From: Tiliqua scincoides
Lineage: Eukaryota; Chordata; Lepidosauria; Squamata; Scincidae
Assembly: GCF_035046505.1 (NCBI RefSeq)
Contig: NC_089821.1
Coordinates: 7,429,218-7,493,217 of the forward strand
Length of the DNA stretch: 64,000 nucleotides
Direction: 5' to 3'
Part shown: positions 9,547-21,186 of the stretch, in pieces
How the letters are laid out: the number at the start of each line of letters is the position of its first letter
Numbering within the stretch: the stretch's first letter is position 1
The notes under the pieces: generated by a model
Database searches by the model: none
What the model was told of the DNA's origin: nothing
The model's input: the letters and a program-made list of their open reading frames with translations, nothing else
Translations under genes and position numbers: made by a program

Positions 9547-9642
9547 CTGCCCAGAGACAGAAGAATAGGAGATGAATTTCAGTTGCTGTTTATTTAGTAA
9601 TTCTCTTCAAATATTGTTCCAGCTTGGACAACAGTTCGGCTA

Positions 9643-9646
<4 letters not shown>

Positions 9647-9716
<70 letters not shown>
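9647..9716. repeat. (ATT)n microsatellite
   Basis: About 23 ATT units, directly joined to the LINE-B tail that follows; the repeat may have been the insertion site. Confidence 0.97.
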
Positions 9717-9717
<1 letters not shown>

Positions 9718-9808
9718 AGAACATCTCCGCTGGATCAGGCCAAAGGCCCATCAAGTCCACTTTCCTGTATCTCACAGTGGCCCATCAGATGTCTCAAGGA
9801 GGCATGTG
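9714..9808 (-). mobile_element. LINE-B 3' tail, partial
   Basis: Plus strand ATAAGAACATCTCCGCTGGA then TCAGGCCAAAGGCCCATC, i.e. the minus-strand tail without a coding part. Confidence 0.8.
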
Positions 9809-9829
9809 ATTTTTTTTTTTTCATGGGCT

Positions 9830-9915
9830 AAGGATGAAATCTTATACAAACCTTCCTGGGAATAAGTCCCAAGGAGTGGAATGGGACTTACTTCTGAGGA
9901 GACATGCATAAATTT
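9830..9915. mobile_element. Short AATCC-type MITE (diverged)
   Basis: GATGAAATCTTATACAAACC, then GGGAATAAGTCCCAAGG and GGGACTTACTTCTGAGGAGAC. These are the landmarks of the ~95-bp element seen intact at 12727-12822. Confidence 0.5.
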
Positions 9916-10893
9916 TCCACCGTTCTTTGTTTAATATGTATTTTTCTACAATATGAATTTTTTGTTTAATATGTATTGTTCTAGGTCACCTCATGAATGC
10001 TTTAGACTGGAGGGAGGTGCTTTATTGCTTTAAATAAACAAATACAATCATTTCTCACACTTCATTCTCGAGAACATTCAAGGTGATTTTAGAAGTTCAT
10101 CCCCCCAAAATTTGTCCTCTTAAGAGTAGTCCATGCACCAAGCTGTCATTGGCAAGTCATAGCATGCAAGGTGATCACAATTAGGAATAATTTCCATTTA
10201 AGATGCATACATTAAACCACCCAGGTAACAGAGCATGGGGAAAAAAAGTCAAGGTGTTTTATCATGTTAATGAATTTTTTTCCCCTCTAGCTGAATTTGG
10301 CTGGCAGTTAACAGGTTTTTCTTAGTATCAGAGGGCATCTCAAAGGGTAATGAGAATATTTTGGGACTTTGAAGAATCAAGTATTCTTCTATACATCAAT
10401 GAATGATCACATTGGCACAGGGACAAAACCTACTTTTAATATGCATAATTTGGTACTTGACATTTTCTTCATTACATCTTAGGGTTCCTTCAGATACATA
10501 ATGCAGCATGGAGAGTTTTCATCCACAGAGCAGACTGAGTCAGTCAAATGGCTTATGGAGATTCAGATGAAGCTTAACAAGTAACTTTTAGGGATCCATC
10601 TGGGGAGGACAGAAATGAAGAATGTAAATTTACTAGATATTTGACTGTTTTTATTACCATTCAATGCTTTCAGGCTGCATTACTATTTCAATGTGGTTTT
10701 TCTAACTGCTTTATATACTTTTTCCTAAAATTGAGTTGAAAGAAATGTTGGCAACCTTCCGTTTTGTCATAGTTCACTCTTTGCCCATGGATTTAAATTA
10801 ACTAAAGTGCGCTTAAGAGGTAGCCCTTTCCCATGACTTACAAAGTCAGGCACATCCTGCATTCTTCACATAGGACAGGAGGAAAGAATGAGT
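9916..10893. other. Unique AT-rich DNA
   Basis: No gene or repeat recognised. A local near-duplication of TTTGTTTAATATGTATT lies at about 9925 and 9960. Confidence 0.4.
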
Positions 10894-11449
10894 TGAGCGG
10901 CTGCATTGGCTGCCCATTCGTTTCCGGGCCCAATTCAAGGTGCTGGTTTTGACCTTTAAAGCCCTATACTGCTCTGGGCCAGGGTATCTTAGAGATCGCC
11001 TACTCCCGTACAATCTGGCTCGTCCTCTTAGGTCATCAGAGAAGGCCTTTTTACAAGTGCCGCCGCCTAGGGAGGTACGTGGGGCGGCGGCAAGAAATAG
11101 GGCCTTCTCAGTAGTGGCACCAACGTTATGGAACTCCCTTCCCCTTGACTTGAGAATGGCTCCCTGAGACTTTTCGGCAAGGCCTGAAAACCCTTCTGTT
11201 TAAACAAGCCTTCTGAGTTCTTGGCCTTTTAACATCTTTTTAACATCTTTTATATTTTTTACAGGCCTGATTCTTTTATGATTTGCTGCTGCTCTATGCT
11301 CTTTTTACCGGACTATTTTTTATCTGACTGCTGTTTTTATGATATGTGTTAATATGTTTTTATTTGTTTTAAATTATGTTTTTAATCTGTTTTAACCTGT
11401 TGTAAGCCGCCTTGAGTCCCTTCGGGGAGAAAGGCAGGATAAAAATAAA

Positions 11450-11518
<69 letters not shown>
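10894..11518 (+). mobile_element. L2-like LINE 3' end with (ATT)n tail
   Basis: The frame from 10901 reads LHWLPIRFRAQFKVLVLTFK, then ALYCSGPGYLRDRLLPY, RPLRSSEKAFLQVPP and AFSVVAPTLWNSLPLDLR. This is the typical C-terminus of L2/CR1-group reverse transcriptases. The frame is broken soon after (stop at 11165-11167, with the continuing family sequence in another frame). The 3' UTR ends TGTAAGCCGCCTTGAGTCC and GATAAAAATAAA, followed by (ATT)n at about 11450-11518. Confidence 0.85.
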
Positions 11519-11689
11519 GAGTACTCAGTAATCATGCCTACTCCCAAGTGAGCAAGGAAAGTGTTTCAGAATCACCACCTTTGCTTGTTGCATGTCTCTG
11601 TGAGCACATGAAAACAAAACCCACAAACAAATTCTGTAAAAAATAAATGACATGTTCTTTTTATTTATTTACACCCCATTCGTAAGTTG

Positions 11690-12122
11690 CGCTGGCACAG
11701 CCAGGCCACATGGCCTGCACTGTGTCCAGTGCAGCTCAGGAAGAAGCTGGCATAAATCTGGGACATCACCATGACATCCATCATATCTGTAGCTGCTGGG
11801 CAGGCTATATAACTGGTTTAAATCTGGGAAGTCCAATGTAGAACTGCCTGGCCCTGGAAGGGGTTTTGGATGCGGTATGCACTGATCTGATCCTTGTTCC
11901 ATCCTCCCCCATCCATAAGTACCCCCTCCCCACCTCCAACATGCCCCCCACCTTCTCCCAATCCCTGCATCACCCGATGCAACCTTACCTTTGCTGACCG
12001 GCACTGAGACTGGATGCTGCACTCATGAGTTGCCACAAACATGCTTTAAGACACATTTGCAACACTCTGGGCCAACATGGGGACAGCCGCACCAGCTCAA
12101 GGAAGACTTAGGATTGCACTGT
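11690..12122. repeat. Long AATCC palindromic family member
   Basis: Shares the C-rich interior (CCCATCCATAAGTACCCCCT), then ACATGCTTTAAGACACATTTG and GACTTAGGATTGCACTG at its right end, with 8641-9130 and 22388-22870. Confidence 0.45.
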
Positions 12123-12726
12123 TAGTTTATGTGGAAAAACCCATACTCTTTCTTTCCATCTTTGCAGGCACTCAAGACAGCTTACATAAAGAGATAAAAG
12201 TTTTAAAAAATGAATAAAATTTCTACAAATGTGATAGCCGCCTTTTAAAAATTATTTTTGATCGGGTGTATGGGCATTTATTTGTACCAGCACAGAGGTA
12301 TTCAAAATAAATGGAAAAACCAATCTGGATGTAGACACGGCCCCCAACCCCAGCCTCCTTAAGAAGTCAAGCAGGGCAGTGGTCAAGTCGGTAAGGAACC
12401 TGTCCGCATTCAGGCTGAATATGCTGAAACCGATCCATTAAAGCAGGAGAGGCAAGATGTTAACAAGACCCGAGTTGAAATTGGAATCCAAGTCAGAATA
12501 GTTCTGAGCAATTTTGTCAGCAGAGCACCTGAAAAACATGTCAGAGCGGGCTATTGATTGTTCTTCCTCACCTTCTGATGGGCCAAGGTGTAAAAGGCCA
12601 CCTGAAAAAGCTCTGCTGGGTGGCTCTGACTTGTCACAGTGGCGGTTGCAAAGTACAGTGTCTTCTACACTGCCGTAGAGTAGGCTGAAACAGGGGCACT
12701 AACTTGTGTTTTGTCAGATATAACCT
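12123..12726. other. Unique DNA
   Basis: No gene recognised; no inverted ends seen. Confidence 0.35.
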
Positions 12727-12822
12727 GAGGGCACAATCCTAACCAGGTCTACTCAGAAGTAAGTCCTATTTTGTTCAGTGGGGCTTAATCTCAGAAAAGT
12801 GTGGTTAGGATTGCAGCCTGAG
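12727..12822. mobile_element. ~95-bp AATCC-type MITE
   Basis: Reads GGGCACAATCCTAACCAGG, then TACTCAGAAGTAAGTCCTAT, GGGGCTTAATCTCAG and GTGTGGTTAGGATTGCAGCC. The ends CAATCCTAACC / GGTTAGGATTG are inverted. The same unit recurs at 22889-22983 and 46113-46207, and in part at 18345-18432, 20570-20630, 40677-40775 and 52920-52985. Confidence 0.8.
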
Positions 12823-13602
12823 TCTTCCTCCAGTGCCCTTCTTGCTATCAGCCCAACCACTCCACCTTCGTCACTGAATTCTCAGGACCTTGCAAAACCA
12901 AGGAGCAATGGCTGTCCCTGATGGGAAAGGGGTCGCAGCAGTGATTGTATCAGCAGTTCTAGTGGTTTCCCCATTCCAAAGGTTAAACAGGGCTTCAACA
13001 GGACTGCTGTTCATGGCCACAGGAAGCTTCCCCAGTGCATTCAGGAATCCCCCAGGATCCATCGGTCTCTGGGGCACAAACCTTCCTAATAGACCCCGAC
13101 CCTGCAGTGGTCTGAAGGAGTGGAAAATCTAAACCCTGATACATCATTTGTCCATTGCAAGCAGAAGCAGAACTAGAGGGAGGCGGAGTGCTAAGTAAGG
13201 CATTCTCCGCAATGTGACGTGTAAGTGCACCTCCCCTCTAAGTCAGAGCCATTCAGGGCAGCAGTGGTACTTTGCCGTTGCTGCCCCCCCAGCTCCACTT
13301 CTGATTACATGGGAGTTAGTTGTGTTTACAATTTCACAAGTATAGGGCCAGATGTTACCCTAAACAGACCCATGGTTGTCTTGGTGGCCATGAAATTCTG
13401 AGTTGCTCAGCAGGGTGATACTTTACCCGATGTGTAATTAGTCTGTGGAACTCCTTACCACAGGATGTGTTGATGGCATCTAGATTGGGCAGATTGTTGG
13501 CCTGACATCAGCTATTTACTTGGTCTCTGTCTCCCATCGCTCCCTGATTGGTATATCCCTGGTGGTGCTTCCCTGACTGGGCAAGTTGATTATCTTCTAG
13601 AA
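12823..13602. other. Mostly unassigned; small LINE-B and hAT-like remnants
   Basis: An 80-codon plus frame (12890-13132) is not recognised as a protein. 13150-13290 resembles a diverged CAGTGGCATAGC hAT (AGAACTAGAGGGAGGC, GAGCCATTCAGGGCAGC). 13430-13495 matches the LINE-B coding segment (GTCTGTGGAACTCCTTACC, GATGTGTTGATGGCATC). Confidence 0.4.
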
Positions 13603-13941
13603 CGGGTGTCAGACATAAGGCCCAGGGGCTGGATGCGGCCCTCAGAAGCTTTTCATCTGGCCCTCGGGCTCTCAGCTGCCGAGCAATGCTGAGGTGACAC
13701 AGCTGAAAGAGTGGCCCACATGATAATTGTGCTCTCCCATATCTTGAAACATGATCAAGATCTGTGTATTTTCTCTCCTGTCATTAGCAGCTAATGAGTT
13801 CCTACACAAGAACAGAGTGTTTGTTTCTGGTTTTGACTTGTTTAATGACATCACTTCCTGTGTAATGACACCACCTCAGGCCCTCAGCAGGCATCACAAA
13901 TGCTTTTCAGCCTTCTGTATGACATGAGTTTGATACCCCTG
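13603..13941. mobile_element. Non-autonomous hAT with exact target duplication
   Basis: Ends CGGGTGTCAGACATAAGGCC and GAGTTTGATACCCCTG. Both sides carry the exact 8-mer TTCTAGAA (13595-13602, 13942-13949). The left TIR appears to lack two bases of the usual CAGGGGTGTCA. The interior has CCCTCGGGCTCTCAG and ATGACATCACTTCC. No transposase. Confidence 0.9.
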
Positions 13942-14063
13942 TTCTAGAACATGCTTTTGACATGAGGCTGACATGGGACCATCATTGAATAGCCACTCCA
14001 TGTTTTTTGAGTGGTGTTGGGGTTTCCATGGACACTGACGGTGTTACTGGAAGGCTTTGAAAT

Positions 14064-14351
14064 AAAGTTGCCCAACAATTACATTGTTTTAAGCGATTAC
14101 GCATTTGCCAGTCAACCCATTAATTGATTAACGGTTCCGTTTTATGTTCAAGGAGTGCCAACATCCCTGTTACGTCAGCACCATATCCCCATGACACCCA
14201 CTGTATCTTAAACCGCTGGGCAGGCTCAGGATATGGTGGGTGGTCTCAGTGACACAGCACTACTTGAGGATAAGACTGAGCCATTAAGCAATTAAATTGT
14301 TGACTGGCAAATGAGTAATCAATAAAAAATATTTCATTGTTGGACATCTTT
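14064..14351. mobile_element. Inverted-repeat MITE, AAAGTTGCCCAACAAT family
   Basis: Left end AAAGTTGCCCAACAATTAC; right end ATTGTTGGACATCTTT. Further inside, GCATTTGCCAGTCAACCC pairs with TTGTTGACTGGCAAATG, so about 80-base arms fold together. The copy is diverged and the target duplication is not clear. Confidence 0.7.
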
Positions 14352-15941
14352 AATTATTTCTAATCTGTCATTTGTGCATCAGTAATCAAGCACTTGAGCT
14401 GCCAATAACCCTGGTTTCCACCAGAATGGCCATTCTTAAATATTCATTTTTTTTAAACAGAGTAGTCTGAGAAGATAAACAAATGTCTCCTTGGGCTTTT
14501 AACCAAGTCCTGCTGAGACCTATGAAAACGCCTTAGAAACGGCTTCTGAAAGAAATGAACACACACCACTAGGCTTCTTAAAAGCAGAACTTTCCCGACA
14601 AGAATATGAATTAGGCTCCGTAATGCGCAAGCACATTCCAGCGTGTGGTTCTTAATATTCAGCGCATTTGCATTTTTGTGCCATAGATTGTCTGGGTATA
14701 AATCAGACTGTTTTGATTAAGCGCAGAAGGCAGACAGACTGCCAGTGGAATGTGGAGTATATCCTGAACGGAAGACATTTTTAAAGTGCGCCCAGCAAAC
14801 ATCCAAATGTTGGGAAACATTGCCGTATTCTTGGCACGCCCGCACTCCGAAGGAACATTTTATTTTCTTGTCAGTGACTTTGGAATTCACGGCTCGGCTC
14901 TGCAACAGTGAGAGGAAGTCGTGCCAAAAGAGATAAAGCTTTATTTTAAGGGTGAAGGCATGAAATAAGCACCACGAAGACAATTGTACACCTGTTTCCC
15001 AGAGTAAGAAGGTATCTCAAATCTGCTTTGCTTTTAAAAATTTGGCCAAGGAGTGTATTTCAAAAGCCCAATAGCCCAGAACATTATTCCCAGTGCTCTG
15101 TGCTATGCCTAATTGGGCTTTTCCACATTTGCATAAGCATGATGCTTCATGATTAATGCATCAGGCACAGCATGAAGCCCTGTACCAATTCATCTGTATA
15201 TTCTTCCCCATTTTCCCCCCACTGCTTAAAAACAGGCTTTGTGCCTCAAATGGCAATCCATCATATCTGCAAAGTATGGCTGCATTATCGACAATCAAAC
15301 TGTATAAATTTCATTAGAAAGTGTCTTCTGAAACACAGGCCTCTTTTGTCTTAATAAAAACAAAAGTTAGATGTTAACACTGCCTTTGGCATTTACACCT
15401 CGTTGACAATGACGGCTTCTCCCCTCCCCCTTCTCCCAATTAGGTGTCAAGTGTGTTGCTTGACTTGGGGAACTGTGCAAGATCAGATGAAATATGAAGA
15501 TATTGTTGCATTAACAACCTAATTATTACTCCTTATTATTACTCGAGAGGCTGCGTTAACCTAAAGTGAACTGCAATGGGCGCCTTTTAAAAGAGCAACA
15601 TGTTAATAATTTAACACAGCACGCACTCACAGATGTTAAATAGGAAAAAGTGGGGGCGACCACTGCTGAAAAAGTGAGTGAGAAATCTATGGAAGGCAGT
15701 CAATAATCAACTTTCATCTAGCACTATCTGGTCATATTCAAAACTTTTAAAGAAATACTGATTTGGTTCATCTTAATTTTATGCAGTCCATGTTAGAATG
15801 TACAAGACAAAGCAAATGACTGAGATCGGTTCAGGATTTTGTTGGTGTTATCACCAAATCTACTGCTCAGTGATCTCCCTTCCTGAGCTCTAAGAGGGCA
15901 TGTTGGTCTCGCCCCAAGACAGGGGATTTTGTCATCCATGC
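14352..15941. other. Long unique stretch, conserved-element candidate
   Basis: About 1.6 kb without any of the repeats that fill the rest of the window. It retains CpGs in an AT-rich setting (TAATGCGCAAGCACATTCC, TTCAGCGCATTTGCAT) and has octamer-like ATTTGCAT words near 14660 and 15127 and a T-box-like AGGTGTCAAG near 15444. These hint at regulatory DNA under constraint, but that cannot be shown without alignment. No credible exon. Confidence 0.4.
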
Positions 15942-16192
15942 TTATAAGAACATAAGAAGAGCCCCACGGGATCAGGTCAAAGACCCATCTAGACCAGCTT
16001 CCTGGATCTCACAGTGGCCTGTCAGATTTGCCAGGAAGCACACAAGACAACAAGAGACCTGCATTCTGTTGCCAGTTCCTTGCTGAGTTCCATTCTGAGG
16101 TATCCTACTTCTCAAACCAGGAGGCTGCACATACCCATCATGGCTTGTAACCTGTAATGGAGTTTTCTTCCTGCAATCTGTCCAATTTCTGT
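15942..16192 (-). mobile_element. LINE-B 3' end
   Basis: Tail unit plus a little of the coding end; plus strand ATAAGAACATAAGAAGAGCC through GTAATGGAGTTTTCTTCC. Its 5' side is joined to half a hAT at 16192. Confidence 0.8.
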
Positions 16193-16323
16193 CCATTCCA
16201 GGCAGTGGGAGCAAAATAGAGGTGTACGCCTGGCTCTGAAGGGGAGGGGAAGAGGCCTCTTGCACACTGCGGTGAGGCTCCCTGCAAAACTTAGTGCTTT
16301 GCACCCCCTCTAGCTATGCCACA
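16192..16323. mobile_element. Half of a CAGTGGCATAGC hAT MITE
   Basis: From CCATTCCAGGCAGTGGGAGC in the centre to the right end CCCCCTCTAGCTATGCCAC. The left half is replaced by LINE-B, so LINE-B insertion with deletion, or recombination, removed it. Confidence 0.75.
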
Positions 16324-16655
16324 ACCAGGGCAAAGGTTTCAGTCCACCAGCTGGAACTGTTCTGTCAGGGAAAGGCCAAGGAGGAGCCCCAAGAGCACTA
16401 AGGTAAGGTAGGATAGGAGTACCACATCTCCCAGAGACCCAGGCTAGAAGCCAGCCAAAACAGGTTCAAGACCATCAAGGGGCTTGCTACAACCAACATC
16501 ATTGTTTGCATCACTGGCCAGAAACACGCATGGGAGGGACAAAAGTGAAAGGAAAGTAGGTCTGGAAGCCATACTGGCTAACTCACAGTGCTGCTCCCTA
16601 AGTAGCAGGAGACAGACAGAGTACCTGATGGGCAACCCAGTAGTTGTAGTAGTAG
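16324..16655. other. Unassigned
   Basis: Nothing recognised apart from GTAGTTGTAGTAGTAGT at 16636-16655, which is the tail of the LINE-A copy that follows. Confidence 0.4.
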
Positions 16656-16912
16656 TTGGCAACCTTCAGTCTCGAAAGACTCTGGTATCGCGCTCTGAAA
16701 GGTGGTTCTGGAACAGCGTCTAGTGTGGCTGAAAAGGCCGATTCGGGAGTGACAATCCCTTCCACACTGGGAGCAAGTGCAGTCTGTCCCTGGTCTGTCT
16801 CCCTGGCTATGGGCCTTCCTTCTTTGCCTCTTAGCCTCAGTCTGTTGGCCAAGTGTCTCTTCAAACTGGGAAAGGCCATGTTGCACAGCCTGCCTCCAAG
16901 CGGGCAACCCAC
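16656..16912 (-). mobile_element. LINE-A 3' end
   Basis: Minus-strand copy, truncated within the WRQAVQHGLSQFEETL segment. It keeps the C-x2-C...SRIGLFSH region, the TTCG hairpin and a (ACT)n-like tail. Confidence 0.85.
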
Positions 16913-16954
16913 TGCACCACAATAGGCCCAGCCATCTGGGAGCCTAGAGCACAC

Positions 16955-17480
16955 GGCTCAATCAGAGGAAGTATACGTTGACACTTATGTCTTTTTGAAC
17001 AATTTGCCTATTTCATGGAAACGAACTTGTGGGACAACAGAAATGGATTTTCAGTGGCCTCACTGTAGCTAAAAGATTTATCTTAAAGCACTGGAAGAAT
17101 AAGTGCTCCCCCACTATTACTCAATGGACCAGGGACCTACTAACCTTATCAACATTTAACAAATGGCTTATAGAAGACAACTCTGTATGGATATATTTTT
17201 GGGTATCTTACAGAATCATAGAATTGAGTCATGGAGTTGGAAGGGGTCTAATAGGTCATCTAGTCTAACCCCCTGCCTTGTCTTTCTTAATATATGTACA
17301 TAGACTTAAGGTTTATAGCATATTTTTGTTATTGTTTACTATTTTATTCTGAATTTTTAATGTTTTTATGTTATGTAGTAGTCTCTCTTTTGTTTATGTG
17401 TTTCTTGTTTTTGATCTATGTCTGTACTCACTAACACAGGAGAAGAAAAAGTGTCATCTGGAAGGGGTTTAGGATATGCC
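16955..17480 (+). mobile_element. L1-like LINE ORF2 C-terminus with CR1 insertion
   Basis: The plus frame near 17029 reads GLTVAKRFILKHWKNKCSPT, then ITQWTRDLLTLSTFNKWL. This resembles the C-terminal helix region of L1-group ORF2 proteins (AK...WK...PT...W...). After a stop, AT-rich 3' UTR-like sequence follows. A CR1-like 3' end on the minus strand interrupts it at about 17213-17280 (ATAGAATTGAGTCATGGAGT, then CATCTAGTCTAACCCCC). The L1 assignment is from memory of the family and is moderate. Confidence 0.45.
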
Positions 17481-17720
17481 CAATGTTGGCTTCTCCTCAT
17501 CCTACCTATGTCCCTCCCATGTCCTTCCCACATCTCCACCCCAGTGTGCAGCTTCTACGAGCTAGAGTTGTAGCAGCATCGAGGGTGCTTTAATAGAGCA
17601 TTGTGGTATTGTTTGGGGCACATCTGTTGGCAGAATTGGAGCCACACCAAAAGGCCTTCAGCTCCACTGGTGCAGTTGTAGCTGCCCTCGTGTCTGAGGG
17701 TATATTTGCTGGAGATGCAA
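17481..17720. repeat. Degraded AATCC palindromic family segment
   Basis: C-rich CCTCCCATGTCCTTCCCAC block and GGTGCAGTTGTAGCTGCCC resemble the interiors of the long palindromic family. Ends not found. Confidence 0.3.
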
Positions 17721-18574
17721 CAGCATGTGAGTTAGAGCTGTATGATAACAGTGGGTTTGTACAAATGTATTAGATTTTGCTGTCCTCATTGATTAGCCTT
17801 ATTTCATTGCCCAAACCTCAATATAGGTGCCTTTTTGAAATATGAATAGCATGCACTTTAATTTTAAACAAGCGACCAGTCATTTTAAAAGTCTTCCTTA
17901 TTTTCTTTCTCATTCACTTTTATGGATCCACAGGGATGGACTGAAACTCTCCTAATGCATTTTGCTAGCATCATTGTAACCATGTTTGGATCCCTTCATA
18001 TTCTTTTAAAATTTCTTCCAGGCAAGAACTTCCAAATTCATCTCAAAACTTTACTTGAGGTTTTTTCATGGGATGGAGAGTTTCTTTTTTGGCCCAAAAC
18101 ACATAATGGTACATCAAGTATAAATGACATTTATGAATCTGATTGACAATCTTCATTAAGAATTTCTGTGAATCCCAAATAGCAATAATTAAGAGTCTCC
18201 CTCAGACATTTTCTTATCCTTCAATTTCACAGTTTTTTTTTCCTGATCCTGAAATCCCTTCAGTGTTTCTCCTGAACAGAAAGCTCCAAAAAAGCCTTCA
18301 GTGTCTTTTAGCTTGAAATTTGGTGGCAACTCCTCATTTTGGCTTCAATCCTATATGCATATTTGTGGGAGTAAGCCCCATTGAACACAGTAGGACCTAC
18401 TTCTGAGTAGACCTGCATAGGATTTCATTGTTCCCTAATTCTCAGTTCTGGTAATTAAAACTTGCCACCACTGTTTAAAATCTGTTTCCCAAAGTTAATG
18501 ATCAAAGCATTTGCATTAAAACTTGGAAACTTAGGAATGATCTGCTTTCAGGATGTAATCCTATGGTTCTATAC
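17721..18574. other. Unique DNA with one short MITE
   Basis: No gene recognised. 18345-18432 is a diverged ~90-bp AATCC-type element (CAATCCTATATGCA, GGGAGTAAGCCCCATTG, CTTCTGAGTAGACCTG). Confidence 0.4.
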
Positions 18575-19049
18575 CAGGGGTGCCCAAACCCTGGCCCGGG
18601 GGCCACTTGTGGCCCTTGAGGACTCCCAATATGGCCCGCGAGGAGCCCCCAATCTCCAATGAGCCTCTGGCCCTTGGGAGACTTGCTGGAGCCCATGCTG
18701 ACCTGATGCAACTGCTCTCAGTGTGAGGGCGACTGTTTGACCTCTTGCAGGAGCTGTGGACAAGGGCTCCCTCCACTGCTTGCTGTTTCATGTCTGTTTC
18801 ATGTCATGTCTTTCATGCAGCTGCAAAGGAAAGGCTGACCTTGCTTTATGTAAGGTCTTTCATAGGCCTTGAGCTATTGCAAGACCTTCATTCATTTATA
18901 TAAGTTCCATCTCTAATATATTCATTTATGTAAACTCATGTAAATTTATTCAAATTTGAAATGTACATTAATTCTTTTTTATTCCCGGCCCCCGACACAG
19001 TGTCAGAGAGATGGTGTGGCCCTCCTGCCAAAAAGTTTGGACACCCCTG
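18575..19049. mobile_element. Non-autonomous hAT, CAGGGGTGCCCAAACC family
   Basis: Ends CAGGGGTGCCCAAACC and GTTTGGACACCCCTG. The exact 8-bp target duplication TTCTATAC lies at 18567-18574 and 19050-19057. Interior landmarks GTGGCCCTTGAGGACTCCC and CAGTGTCAGAGAGATGGTGTG are shared with 25264-25733. Confidence 0.93.
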
Positions 19050-19057
19050 TTCTATAC

Positions 19058-20433
19058 CATCAGATAGAGAGCTATAGGATGAGGTGGAGCACCTCCATAG
19101 TGCTGTATCTTGGAGATATGCCACTTCTGGAGACTCAGGGAGATGCCAGAATGATGTTACGCTGGCATACCCCACTGCCATACAACTTCACTGGGTGAAG
19201 GGCACCTGGCCAACACTTGTTTCTCAGAATCCTTACAGGTGTTCCACCTTAGAATTCTTCATATGAACACTCAATAGCAATTACTACTCCACTCTTACAA
19301 CTGGGGAGAAATAGGTGAGCAGTAAGACAGGTGCCAGGCCTCTAAGTAGGCTTGTTGCAAAGGTCTCTCTCCACTCACCAGTACTGATATCTATTTCCTG
19401 GTTAAAATTCTTCCTCCTTTCAGTTGGGTAGATTGGAAAAACAAGGTAAACATGCATCATACAGAACTGGGGAGGTCGGCAATGTACCTCTGCATGCAAT
19501 GACACATGTAGGGGTGACTTTAAGCCAAGTGGACCAATTGCTCCCAATTTGGTGCCACGCCTGAGGAGGCCCTGTGCTAAAGCAATCTGCTCTAGTCTTG
19601 TCAAAAATACACACCAATACGTTGCAATGGACACCCATCATCACATAGCAAGTTTTATAGGGAATGGCAACAATTTCAATTTTCTTCTGAAAATTAAATC
19701 GTCAGTAGAGTTTGATAAACTTTGTTTCTATCTTGGCCACATTTCTATAATCTGGTTGGGGACATGTATGTTTGTTTAAACTTTGATAAACTATGTTTGT
19801 TTAAACTATCAGAAGATTCTAGGTTTGACTCCTGGCTGGCTCACTATTGATAGAAAGATTTCCAGATTCTTGTCACTGACACAATGCTAAACAGCCACAG
19901 ACCCTTTAAAAATCCTTTTGGAGGTTTTATTTACATAGTTACGAGCCAAATCAGTTCAGTTTGGATACAGATGTGCACTCCTTCCTTCTCATCTTGCTTC
20001 TCAGAGAACTACACGCAGAACTTCATATTAAATAACCTAAGACAAACAAGACAAACCATGTGACACTGTATGTTACTTCCACCTCCTTATTTGGCATATA
20101 TTGACACTGTTTGGTGCATGGTTCTAGCTTTAACTAGGAGGTCATTTTGCTCTGAGATTGAATGTTCTTGGCCCACAACTCTGGTTACACAAGCTCTTGG
20201 AATTCCACATGTTCTGTCAATAATGATCTCTTTAGGTCACTTTGATATAACATGATCTCTTTTTACGGGAAACACCAATCTTTGTCTTGGCTCCTAATCC
20301 AGTTATTTTTCCCAACAAGAGAAAATAGGTTAACCCTTTAAAATCTCTATCAGTTTATACTGTTTATTCTAATTCACATGCATTTTTAAGTGCCATTTTG
20401 ATTGCCTTCCATTCTACCGTAGAGATATACATT
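19058..20433. other. Unique DNA
   Basis: About 1.4 kb without recognised repeats. Frames up to 116 codons (19284-19634 minus) resemble no protein I know. A short direct repeat, CTTTGTTTCTAT / CTATGTTTGTTTAAAC, lies near 19720-19810. Confidence 0.4.
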
Positions 20434-20441
20434 CTATAATG

Positions 20442-20791
20442 CAGTGGTTCTCACACATTTAGCACCAGGAACCACTTTTTAGAATGAGAATCTGTTGGGG
20501 CCCACAGGAAGTGATGTAATGACTGGAAGTGACATCATTAAGAGGGAACATTTTTAACAATCGGAGGCTGTAATCCTAAGCACACTTACCCAGGAGTAAG
20601 TCCCATTTACAGCATTGTTAAAGGAATATACATAGTAGCTTCTCCAAAGAACAGGTCTGTAACATTTCCCCAAATGCTGTCACATACCATGGTAGCATCA
20701 AGTCTAATAAAAATAAAATATTGAAATGAATGGGGACCCACTGGCTCGTGACCCACCTAGTGGGTCCTGACCCACAGTTTGAGAAGCACTG
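20442..20791. mobile_element. Non-autonomous hAT, CAGTGGTTCTCA family
   Basis: Ends CAGTGGTTCTCACACATTTAG and GTTTGAGAAGCACTG. The exact 8-bp target duplication CTATAATG lies at 20434-20441 and 20792-20799. Inside are GGAAGTGATGTAATGAC (CRE-like) and a stretch of the AATCC MITE (20570-20630). Relatives occur at 23272-23540, 23634-23890, 35884-36710 and 38524-39055. Confidence 0.93.
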
Positions 20792-20799
20792 CTATAATG

Positions 20800-21186
20800 A
20801 ATTTATTTTCATCTCTAAGATTCTGCAGACCTTGGCTGTGAACCTGGGGCCAACCCTGGGGGTGACTCAGTTGTGGTTTTCCTGGCTCCTTATCCAAGCT
20901 TCCATTCCTTGCCAGTCAAAAGGTTCCTTCTGCCTCTCTGGGAGGGTTTGCCACCCCCCCCAGTGGATATTGAATCCTTTTCTCAAAAATACCTACATTT
21001 TTGTTATGCAGACCTCCTTCCAAGAGAACTATTTGGGTGGTTCAGCTATACTAATTGTCTTTTCTTCTTTTATGTTATGTAATCAAATGCATTATCATGG
21101 GAAGTTTGTGCATGCAGATGGTATAAGAGGATGAGTACTCCAGTGTGCAAGGAGACTTTCAGCTGCTAGGTCCTTACTTCTTATGT
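20800..21186. other. Unique DNA
   Basis: A 134-codon plus frame (20730-21134) starts inside the hAT and is not recognised. No splice-supported exon. Confidence 0.3.

Noticed and set aside
9624-9809. Poly-tyrosine frame
   Set aside because: Translation of the (ATT)n microsatellite.
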